A DNA stretch of 6,022 nt from Coriobacteriales bacterium (GTDB lineage: Bacteria; Actinomycetota; Coriobacteriia; Coriobacteriales; UBA8131), in assembly GCA_031268525.1 (NCBI GenBank), contig JAIRXA010000073.1, forward strand, positions 1 through 6,022, read 5' to 3'. Both the position numbers and the translations under genes were made by a program. Positions 1 to 5,717 of this stretch are shown here, one piece after another. Within the stretch, counting starts at the first letter, position 1; every line of letters starts with the position of its first letter. A model generated the notes under the pieces. That model was given only the letters and a program-made list of their open reading frames with translations, did not search any database and had not been told where the DNA came from.

Positions 1-51
1 CTGGTATAGTTGTAGGGTAAACCTCAGAGATGAAAGGAGAGAAGGCAGACC

Positions 52-114
52 TTTCAAGTACATTTATTTCTGAGGCAACGAATGGTATTTCAAGTACTTT
101 TTATTTTGAGGCAA
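52..114. repeat. 36-bp-period imperfect direct repeat, two copies
   Basis: Two copies of a 27-base sequence begin at 52 and 88. Both start TTTCAAGTAC and end GAGGCAA, with 23 of 27 positions identical by eye. The stretch is much more AT-rich than the rest of the window. The frame opened by an ATG at 30 stays open to a TAG at 144-146 (38 codons), and in it the two copies read as a 12-residue repeat with the pattern S-S-T-F-x-x-E-A-x-x-G. The ATG at 82, used for the toxin remnant, lies between the copies. The repeat could be a duplicated operator or promoter element, or the scar of the event that removed the 5' end of the toxin gene. Its function is unknown. Confidence 0.6.
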
Positions 115-668
115 TACGCGGTCAACCGTACGCTGGAAGCGTTTAGCGACGAGTTGTATGCAAAGACGAAGAGGGAATACGACGACCGGCAGACCGCAGG
201 GCTGTCCATCATCGAGGCGGCGACAGGCGACCCAGTCGTCTCAATGGACATTGACATCAAGCCTGTCAGCGGAAGCAGGCTCTACTATTTTGGCGAGATC
301 GGGATCAGGGGGTTTTGCCGACTGAGATCCTCGCCAACAAGATATCGGTCCTATCAGAAAGGTATGTCTTTCGCAGGGCAAAGGATTTGATCGATGTCTA
401 TGCGCTCGCACATTGTGTGCGTGTGACAACGCCAGAGATATATGGCGTCCTGGAAATGAAGAGTCGTGAGGTTGGGGCCTTTTCCGAATTCTTTTCACGT
501 AGACGGGAAGTCGAGCACGCATACGAAATGCTGAGAGGCATTGAGGGCAAGCCGGGCTTTGATGAAGTGTGCGCATATCTGGATAGGTTCCTCTCTCCCT
601 TTGTGCAGAAAGACGAGATTCCAAGGGTCTGGAACACCGGCACGTCAAAGTGGGATGACATCTTGTAG
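82..668 (+). pseudogene. AbiEii-type nucleotidyltransferase toxin remnant, 5'-truncated and frameshifted
   Basis: AbiEii-family toxins (DUF1814, nucleotidyltransferase fold) are the toxic partners of type IV toxin-antitoxin/abortive infection pairs. This locus reads in two frames. From 82 to about 309 comes a segment ending in MDIDIKP and YYFGEIGIRG. One frame back, from about 312 to the TAG at 666-668, come VLPTEILANKISVLS, FRRAKDLIDVYALAHC, a VEHAYEMLRGIEGKP segment and a PRVWN tail. The NKIS lysine and the R-x-K-D-x-x-D motif typical of the family C-terminal half are intact. Joining the frames across G5T4 (308-316) needs one inserted base, so a single-base deletion explains the break. The N-terminal Gly-Gly and Asp-x-Asp catalytic motifs are absent, because stops at 7-9 and 13-15 block upward extension in the first frame. 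No antitoxin gene is visible upstream. Family assignment rests on recalled motifs. The first 10 to 15 codons from 82 may not be genuine family sequence. Confidence 0.72.
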
Positions 669-703
669 ATCACCGAGAGAAGCCATCTATCCTTGATCAG
701 ATT

Positions 704-741
704 CGCGCTGCAAAGGCAGCGCGTTAGACGAAATACTTTTT
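704..741 (+). terminator. Perfect 8-bp hairpin, possible terminator of the toxin remnant
   Basis: CGCGCTGC at 704-711 and GCAGCGCG at 716-723 form a perfect 8-bp stem with an AAAG tetraloop, 35 bases after the toxin remnant's stop codon. A T5 run follows only at 737-741, 13 bases past the stem, so this is not a textbook intrinsic terminator in the plus direction, and no T-run follows the stem on the minus strand. It could end transcription from either side or protect a 3' end. Confidence 0.45.
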
Positions 742-750
742 GCCGCGGCG

Positions 751-823
751 GTGACAAGTGGAGAAGGGACAAGTGGGGACGAGACAAGTGGGGGCGGTAC
801 GTTTTTATCGTCCACGTGTCACA
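751..823. repeat. REP-like element: three 15-bp direct units plus an inverted arm
   Basis: Three contiguous 15-base units start at 753, 768 and 783, each beginning GACAAGTGG and then varying (GAGAAGG, GGACGA, GGGCGG endings). An inverted arm, CGTCCACGTGTCAC at 809-822, pairs with the GTGACAAGTGG at 751-761 (10 of 11 bases) or with the third unit. The core resembles the GTGACAAGTGGGGACGGT-type palindromic intergenic repeats I recall from Coriobacteriia and other anaerobes, some of which are mobilised by REP-associated transposases. The element lies between the converging toxin remnant and transporter gene. The internal triplication with a 15-bp period is unlike a simple two-arm REP. No transposase is present. 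Confidence 0.6.
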
Positions 824-878
824 CCGCACCAAAACTCCTGCTACCTCATCTCGCGCTGTCACCCTGCATTCGCACCTC

Positions 879-2357
879 TCACAGCTCAACGATCTCAAAG
901 CCCTCGGCATCAAGCTGGGGCGCTCCGGCAGCAATGCGCTTCTGTACCAGGCGTGCGGCAGCGGGAATGGATGCCATGAGGCATATACCCATGAGCACCG
1001 AGGCGGCAAGCACCATCATCCAGGCCGGTACAAAGCTGAGGAAACGGTCGAAGAGTATGCCGGAGACCACGGCTCCCGCCGCCGCGCCCAAAAGCTCAAA
1101 GGCGGTGACGAATCCCGTGACCATGCCGAGGTCCTTCTTACCATATTCCTTGACCACCATAATGGGCGGCGAGACGGTGCCCATGCAGGTGCCAAAGCCA
1201 AAGGCCACGGCAGCGATGATGGGACCAAACTCGGTGGCCGGAAAGCAGAGCGCCACGGCTGCGATGATACACGTTACCGTGCCGAGAATCGTGCCGGCCC
1301 TCAGGCCAAAGCGGTCGTAGATGGCCCCGAGCGATATCTTGGCAACGATAACCACCCCCAGGTAGAGCGACCAGACGTAGCCTGCCCAGAGGGTGCTATG
1401 GCCGCCGGTGATAATCTCCTGCCCTTCCAGGGTAACCGAGGTCATATTGGTGATGGAGTTGGTGATGACCGCGCCGTTGACGACACCCATGGCCACAAAG
1501 CCCAGGATGAGGATCCAGAAGCCGGGGCTCTTGCGCAGTACCCGCCAGCCAACAGAGACCGTCACCGGCGTGTCGCTGGACTTATCCGCCTTGGCAAGCT
1601 CCTGGACACCGGAGCCGTAGGGTTTCAGCCCTCTGTCTGCCGGGCGGTTGTAAAAGGCCATGAGTATGACCGGCAAGGCCGCCACGGCAGCGATGACCGC
1701 AAGCAACAGAAAGGCCGGACGCCAATCCCAACTCTCGATGATGTTGCTCGTGATGGGTGAGAGGATGACGCCGCCCACGCCGGAACCGCTGAGCGCAATC
1801 GACACGGCCAGCCCGCGCCGCAAGGTGAACCAGTTGGCGGTGACGACGCTCGCAAGCAGCCGCGTGCCTGCCACAACTACCATGCCGGCGATGACGCAGA
1901 GCGTATAGAACTGCCACAGCTCCGTGATAAAGGAGAAAAGCAGCAGCACTATCGAAGTGGTGATGACGGTAAAGGCGCCGAGGATACGCGAGGATACCCG
2001 GTCAACCAGGGCGCCAAAGGCCAGGGAGGCAAAGATGGCCACAACCGTACAAAGCGATACCCCGGTGTTGAAGGCGGCCATGTTGATGCCCAGGTCCTCG
2101 ACGATATGGGACTGGAACAGCGGGATGCAGTTGACGAAGATGGTGTAGCACGTTGCCATGAGCAAAAAGCCGCCCGCCACGACCCACCAGCCGTAGAAGA
2201 GCCTCCCTCGGCCTTGTGTGGCACTCACGTGTCCGCTCACGTGTGCCAACTCCTGTGCCGATGTCGGCTCCGATGTCGACTCCCGTAATGGTGCCGATGT
2301 CGACTCCGATGCCGACTCCGATGTCGACTCCGTCGCTGGCCTCATGTCATCTGTCAT
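879..2357 (-). CDS. Major facilitator superfamily transporter, OFA/monocarboxylate-like
   Basis: This encodes a 12-helix MFS carrier of about 492 residues in the cytoplasmic membrane. Numbered from the ATG at 2357, helix 1 begins near residue 53 with LFYGWWVVAGG, a start typical of oxalate/formate-antiporter-like and monocarboxylate-like MFS proteins. The loop 2-3 signature GALVDRVSSR is at 115-124 and its second-half counterpart GAIYDRFGLR at 344-353. The glycine-rich helix 5 segment SGSGVGGVILSP is near 190-201, and a charged cytoplasmic loop spans about 235-278. The first ~50 residues are an unusual Ser/Thr/Glu-rich tail built of tetrapeptides. Two ATGs compete. The one at 2363 forms an ATGA overlap with the upstream stop, but GGAGGG abuts it directly. 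The ATG at 2357 has GGAGG at 7 nt spacing and is preferred. The gene is the second in an operon with the M20 hydrolase. The substrate cannot be read from sequence; a product or substrate of that enzyme is a reasonable guess. Confidence 0.88.
   Translation of the reverse strand: MTDDMRPATESTSESASESTSAPLRESTSEPTSAQELAHVSGHVSATQGRGRLFYGWWVVAGGFLLMATCYTIFVNCIPLFQSHIVEDLGINMAAFNTGVSLCTVVAIFASLAFGALVDRVSSRILGAFTVITTSIVLLLFSFITELWQFYTLCVIAGMVVVAGTRLLASVVTANWFTLRRGLAVSIALSGSGVGGVILSPITSNIIESWDWRPAFLLLAVIAAVAALPVILMAFYNRPADRGLKPYGSGVQELAKADKSSDTPVTVSVGWRVLRKSPGFWILILGFVAMGVVNGAVITNSITNMTSVTLEGQEIITGGHSTLWAGYVWSLYLGVVIVAKISLGAIYDRFGLRAGTILGTVTCIIAAVALCFPATEFGPIIAAVAFGFGTCMGTVSPPIMVVKEYGKKDLGMVTGFVTAFELLGAAAGAVVSGILFDRFLSFVPAWMMVLAASVLMGICLMASIPAAARLVQKRIAAGAPQLDAEGFEIVEL
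2224..2331. repeat. 12-bp tandem repeat array inside the transporter gene's 5' end
   Basis: Six 12-base units occupy 2260-2331. Four match GATGTCGACTCC exactly or with one change in the later half, one is GATGTCGGCTCC, and one (2284-2295) has diverged. Degenerate units continue to 2224, including two CTCACGTGT copies 12 bases apart. On the coding strand the units read in frame as Ser/Thr/Glu/Ala tetrapeptides (E-S-T-S, E-S-A-S, E-P-T-S) and later xHVS, roughly residues 9 to 46. Copy-number change by slippage would keep the frame and lengthen or shorten the cytoplasmic tail by four residues. Confidence 0.8.
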
Positions 2358-2359
2358 GG

Positions 2360-3850
2360 TCATCCCTCCAGGTATCCCTCAAGTTGGTCCAAGTGGGCCA
2401 TCAGCTGTATATAGAAACCCACCCCCCGCTTAAAGCTCTCCACGTCCAGACTTTCATCCTTTCCATGGATGCTGGCACGCTGGTCCCCCTTGAAGAGGAA
2501 TCCGGCAAACCGATAGGTGTGCGGGCAGATTGTGGCAAAGTGACGGGCGTCGGTGCAGCTGCTCTGCACGTAGGGGGCAATGCCTGCCTGAGGGTACACG
2601 CTGTGCGTGACGCGCCGCACATAGCAAAAGACCTCGTCGTCAAAGGGCGAGACAGGAGAGGGGTCGATGGGGTTTTCAAGGGTAAAGTCCACCATATCTC
2701 CGGCGACGCCGACCTTGGCAAAAGAGCCCTTGAGGCGCTCGAGCGCTGCGTCCACGTTTTCATGGGGGTCTATGCGCACGTTGACCGTTACCCCTGCTGT
2801 TTTAGGGATGACATTGGCGGCCCTGCTCCCCTCCAGCTCGGTTATCGCGTAGGTGGTACGCACCATGGCCGCTGTCTCGGCATTGCCCTTCATGATGGCC
2901 AGTACGAGTGGCCGGGTGAGCCAGAGGTTGGCAAAGACAAGCTTGAGGCCGAGACTGCCGTGCGCTGCCAGCTCCTTGAGGGTCTCCTCGATGGGCTTGG
3001 ACAGGCGGGCAGGAGCAGGAGATTTGAGCATCGTATCCAGTGCGGCCACCAGCCGGGCGGGAGCGTCGGTCAATGCGGGGGTTGCGGCATGGCCGCCCTC
3101 AGACTCAACCGTGCATCGGGCGGCAAAGATTCCCTTCTCGGCAACCCCAATGGCCGCAAAGTCGCAGGAGACACCCAAGGGTGCATTGTCAACGACCGCC
3201 CCACCCTCATCGAGCACAAAAAGCGGCGTTATGCCGCGCGAGGAAAAGTAGTCTGCCATCAGCTTTCCGGTGGGCCCTGAATCCTCCTCACAGTTTGAGG
3301 AGACGAGGTAGACACTGCGTGGCGGGGTGTAGCCCTGGGCAAGTAGGTACTCGACGGCCTCAAGGAGTCCGGCGAGGATGCACTTGGTGTCCACCGCCCC
3401 GCGGGCGTAAATGCGTCCGTCAACTATCTCGGCGGCAAAGGGGTCGTGCGTCCATTCCTCGGGCTTGGCAAACACAACATCGTGGTGCGCCATGAGGACA
3501 ACCGGAGCAGCCTCCGCATTGCGCCCGCGCCAATGGAGCAGCAGGCCATAGTCATTGATGACCGTAAGTTCCAAAGCGGCAAAGACCTGGGGATAGAGGG
3601 TCTTGAGCTTGGGGATGAACCCGTCAAAGGCGCTGTGGTCTGCCGTGGGGTCTTCGGCCGCCCAGACGGTCTTGCTCTGAAGCAGGGCGCAAAACCGCTC
3701 AACCGAGCGGTCAGTGCCCGCCACCTCTGCGGCGAGTGGCGGTAGCGGGTTGGCAACTTCTGCAGGCCGCAGCCGCAAGGCATTGACCAGCAACACTGCT
3801 GCCAACACAACAAGGAGGGCAAGCACAATGAGTATGATAAGCAGGGTCAT
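2360..3850 (-). CDS. Membrane-anchored M20 family metallopeptidase/amidohydrolase (PM20D1/CPS1-like)
   Basis: This is a 496-residue zinc-dependent M20 hydrolase of the carboxypeptidase S/PM20D1 type, cleaving peptides or N-acyl amino acids. Residues 2-24 form an uninterrupted hydrophobic segment, a signal anchor or signal peptide, so the catalytic domain is probably outside the membrane. Metal-site and catalytic motifs are all present: H122 and D124 in AHHDVV, bridging D154 in GAVDTK, the E188-E189 pair in NCEEDSG, D214 in VLDEGG, and H462 in IHGKDE. GGHAATP (H254) lies at the start of the lid/dimerisation domain. Length matches CPS1-like enzymes. The ATG at 3850 is preceded by GAGG (3859-3862) at 8 nt spacing. 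Its TGA overlaps the first of the two candidate transporter ATGs, indicating co-transcription and probably translational coupling. A candidate promoter lies about 115-145 bases upstream. The exact substrate is undetermined; dipeptidase, aminoacylase and N-acyl amino acid hydrolase are all possible. Confidence 0.9.
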   Translation of the reverse strand: MTLLIILIVLALLVVLAAVLLVNALRLRPAEVANPLPPLAAEVAGTDRSVERFCALLQSKTVWAAEDPTADHSAFDGFIPKLKTLYPQVFAALELTVINDYGLLLHWRGRNAEAAPVVLMAHHDVVFAKPEEWTHDPFAAEIVDGRIYARGAVDTKCILAGLLEAVEYLLAQGYTPPRSVYLVSSNCEEDSGPTGKLMADYFSSRGITPLFVLDEGGAVVDNAPLGVSCDFAAIGVAEKGIFAARCTVESEGGHAATPALTDAPARLVAALDTMLKSPAPARLSKPIEETLKELAAHGSLGLKLVFANLWLTRPLVLAIMKGNAETAAMVRTTYAITELEGSRAANVIPKTAGVTVNVRIDPHENVDAALERLKGSFAKVGVAGDMVDFTLENPIDPSPVSPFDDEVFCYVRRVTHSVYPQAGIAPYVQSSCTDARHFATICPHTYRFAGFLFKGDQRASIHGKDESLDVESFKRGVGFYIQLMAHLDQLEGYLEG

Positions 3851-3965
3851 GTTCGTGTCCTCAATTCATATTCTCTACGATGTTTTGCGGCCCTCTGCCG
3901 TCCTGGGCCATACGAGCGCAGAAACTGAGGTAGAGCACTGCAGCCTATGACTCAGGTCAAGCGTT

Positions 3966-3993
3966 ACTATACTATCAAAATCAGCCGTGTCTA
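3966..3993 (-). promoter_or_regulatory. Candidate sigma-70-type promoter of the hydrolase-transporter operon
   Basis: On the minus strand TAGACA (3988-3993) and TATAGT (3966-3971) are separated by 16 bases. Each hexamer differs from the TTGACA/TATAAT consensus at one position. Transcription would start near 3959, giving a leader of about 110 nt before the ATG at 3850. The call rests on hexamer match, spacing and position. Confidence 0.5.
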
Positions 3994-3995
3994 GA

Positions 3996-4046
3996 GACCC
4001 CCTGTCAAGGATGCCTTTTTCAGTGGTTTCGAAACGTCCCCCTGTC
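3996..4046. repeat. Pair of CCCCCTGTC repeats around a GTTTCGAAAC palindrome
   Basis: GACCCCCTGTC at 3996-4006 and GTCCCCCTGTC at 4036-4046 match at 10 of 11 positions, with starts 40 bases apart. Between them, at 4026-4035, is the perfect 10-bp palindrome GTTTCGAAAC. The left copy lies directly upstream of the -35 box of the minus-strand promoter. Read on the minus strand, the right copy is GACAGGGGGACG, close to the GACAAGTGGGGACG units at 768-782, so this may be a degraded relative of that repeat family. A regulator site is the alternative. Confidence 0.4.
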
Positions 4047-4105
4047 TACTCGGTAGGTTGAATTATGCTCTTTTCAGAAATAGGTAGGGAAAACCCAAAA
4101 GTCCT

Positions 4106-4129
4106 CTTTGTTTGGACTTTGTTTGGACT
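4106..4129. repeat. Perfect 11-bp tandem duplication upstream of jetA
   Basis: CTTTGTTTGGA occurs twice without interruption at 4106-4116 and 4117-4127, followed by CT, so the identity runs to 4129. The 11-base period is close to one helical turn, which would place two protein-binding half-sites on the same DNA face. The second copy covers the expected -35 region of the TATAAT box at 4140-4145. Confidence 0.6.
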
Positions 4130-4145
4130 CGGCATTGCCTATAAT
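4117..4145 (+). promoter_or_regulatory. Candidate jetA promoter with consensus -10
   Basis: A perfect TATAAT lies at 4140-4145. The -35 region is poor: the best candidates are TTTGTT (4118-4123, 16-base spacer) or TTGTTT (4119-4124, 15-base spacer), both inside the 11-bp duplication. A TG two bases before the -10 nearly makes an extended -10. Transcription would start near 4152, giving a leader of about 75 nt before the preferred jetA start at 4228. A weak -35 overlapped by direct repeats suggests regulated rather than constitutive expression (inference). Confidence 0.45.
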
Positions 4146-4227
4146 GTTGGCGAAGGGTTTTGAGTACGAATTACTCCAAGGATTGCAAGCTCTGAGCACC
4201 GAAAACGAGATGGAGGCACGAGCCGTT

Positions 4228-5700
4228 ATGAAGAGCGAGCGGGTCGCCGCCCGAGCCGTGACACTTCGCCGTCTTCAGGAATCAGAACCTGGTTTACAGC
4301 TTTTGCGCAAAGAGACCTTGCCAGCCGTGGCTGCCGTGCTCAACGAACATCTGGGTGGCCAACAACGCGTCAGAACGGCCGCCGAGTTTCTCGAGTCGCT
4401 GGAAGGAGACCTCCCTGCACTGCGTGACCACGGTTTCGACCTTCCACGCAGCGCTCAGGAATACCTTGCCGACTGGGTTTCGGCCAGACTCATCATCCGC
4501 CGCCCCGGCGAGGGACGAGAGGAGACCGTAGAGCTTTCACCCTCCGCTCTGGCTGCCATCCGTTTTGTCTCAGACATCGAAGCGCCGCGTTCAAGCGTCA
4601 CTTCCTCGCGGCTGACCAATGTTGCAGATCTTCTCTCCAGCCTTGCCCGTGACACCAATCCTGACCCCACCGCCTATGTCGAGGCGCTCATGCGGGAAAA
4701 GGAGCGCATCGAACGGGCGGTAGCCGAGGTCGATGCCGGGCGTTGGCAGCCGATAAGCGACTCGGAAGCGCTGGAGCGCTTGGCTGAGATCGTGCATCTC
4801 GCGAGTGAGGTTCCGGGGGATTTCGCCCGGGTCAGCGAGGACATCGAGAGCTTGAACAAAAACCTTCGCGAGCAGATCATCCAGCAGGCGGGAGGCCGTG
4901 GCGATATTCTCGATCAGATCTTTGCCGGCGTTGACGACATCGAGGATTCGGAAGCGGGACGCTCGTTCAACGCGTTTTACTATCTGGTGCTTGATCCTGA
5001 ACAGGCAAATGCCTTTGATGAAGCGGTCGATGCGATTCTTTCGAGAGAGTTTGCTCTTGCGCTATCGGACAGTGAGTCCATCGGTCTCAGGCGCTGGCTG
5101 TCAGTGCTCCAGGCAGAAAGCAGTCAGGTGCGCGGTGTCATGACGGGGCTCGCACGTAACCTGCGGCGTTTTGTCGAGTCGCACGCGTTTAAGGAGCATC
5201 GCAGACTTGCCGACGCTCTGGCTGAGGCAAAACAGGTGGTGTTGGAGGCTTCGCGTCACGTTCGGCCTCAGGCCCCAAGCAGATATGAGCTTCCTGCCAG
5301 TTCCGTCTCGATATTCTCGCTGAGCTCATGGAGTCTGTACAACCCTTCGGAGACGCGCGTGGAGCGCCCCATCAAAACTCTCGACGAGCAGCCGCTCGAT
5401 TTGGAGGAACTGCGAAAGCGGGTGCGACTGAGTGAAATCGACTTCGATGAGCTGCGCCGGGCAGTATCGCAGGTACTCGACGATCGGGCGAGCGCTTCGA
5501 TAGCAGAGATTCTCGAGCAACATCCGGCAACTCAGGGCCTGGCTTCGGTCATCGGGCTGATGGTCCTCGCCGATGCTGTCGGTATGCGTTCTCCCGAAAG
5601 CGAGAGCCTGTCCTGGCGCGCTGCAGATGGTCAGGCCCGAGTCGTACAGGCCGCCCGCCACATTTTCTACGAGGTGCCGGACGATTGGAGATCGGCGTGA
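4228..5700 (+). CDS. jetA: Wadjet system protein JetA (DUF3375, MukF/MksF-like kleisin)
   Basis: JetA is the kleisin-type subunit of Wadjet, an SMC-like complex that recognises and cleaves circular plasmids. It bridges the ATPase JetC and carries JetB. From the ATG at 4228 it has 490 residues, normal for DUF3375. Family segments in order are: an N-terminal winged-helix region (about 1-120) with YLADWV at 79-84 and ELSPSALAAIRFV at 102-114; SSRLTNVADLL at 126-136; a long charged helix at about 144-170; PGDFARVSEDI at 196-206; the hallmark GDILDQIFAGVDDIEDSEAGRSF block at 225-247; FKEHRRLADAL at 321-331; and a C-terminal winged-helix-like part (about 388-490) expected to contact the ATPase head. 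The frame extends up to a TTG at 4108, but a TATAAT box at 4140-4145 argues against the TTG and the ATG at 4144. GGAGG at 4212-4216 favours 4228, although 11 nt is long spacing; the ATG at 4210 is an alternative. Its stop is followed closely by jetB. Confidence 0.88.
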   Translation: MKSERVAARAVTLRRLQESEPGLQLLRKETLPAVAAVLNEHLGGQQRVRTAAEFLESLEGDLPALRDHGFDLPRSAQEYLADWVSARLIIRRPGEGREETVELSPSALAAIRFVSDIEAPRSSVTSSRLTNVADLLSSLARDTNPDPTAYVEALMREKERIERAVAEVDAGRWQPISDSEALERLAEIVHLASEVPGDFARVSEDIESLNKNLREQIIQQAGGRGDILDQIFAGVDDIEDSEAGRSFNAFYYLVLDPEQANAFDEAVDAILSREFALALSDSESIGLRRWLSVLQAESSQVRGVMTGLARNLRRFVESHAFKEHRRLADALAEAKQVVLEASRHVRPQAPSRYELPASSVSIFSLSSWSLYNPSETRVERPIKTLDEQPLDLEELRKRVRLSEIDFDELRRAVSQVLDDRASASIAEILEQHPATQGLASVIGLMVLADAVGMRSPESESLSWRAADGQARVVQAARHIFYEVPDDWRSA

Positions 5701-5717
5701 ACGAGGAGTCCATTGAT

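Larger units (their letters stand above)
3851..4227. other. Divergent intergenic region between the hydrolase operon and jetA
   Basis: This 377-base stretch carries no convincing gene. It is more AT-rich than the flanking coding DNA. From left to right it contains the ~110-nt leader of the hydrolase operon, a minus-strand promoter candidate, two CCCCCTGTC repeats with a palindrome between them, an 11-bp tandem duplication, a TATAAT box, and the presumed jetA leader. In the leader of the hydrolase operon I see only short stems (for example GGCCC/GGGCC, and CTGAG/CTCAG) and nothing recognisable as a known riboswitch. Confidence 0.6.

Noticed and set aside
306..320. Programmed -1 frameshift in the toxin gene
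   Set aside because: The G-GGG-TTT heptamer does not allow good A-site re-pairing, no strong downstream structure is seen, and the gene lacks its N-terminal catalytic half anyway.
700..745. tRNA-like stretch (GGCAGCGCGTTAGAC resembles a D-arm)
   Set aside because: No acceptor stem, anticodon arm or T-arm can be built around it; the bases are explained by the 8-bp hairpin.
693..1760. Long plus-strand open frame of 355 codons antisense to the transporter
   Set aside because: Its translation is rich in Gly, His, Arg and Asp with no domain pattern, and it lies opposite a clear MFS gene. It is a GC-driven shadow.
2216..3280. Long plus-strand open frame of 354 codons antisense to the M20 hydrolase
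   Set aside because: The minus strand has all M20 catalytic motifs. The plus-strand product shows repeat-derived low complexity and nothing recognisable.
4108..4227. N-terminal extension of jetA from the TTG at 4108 or the ATG at 4144
   Set aside because: No ribosome site precedes either codon, the residues do not resemble DUF3375, and a TATAAT box at 4140-4145 places the transcription start after both.
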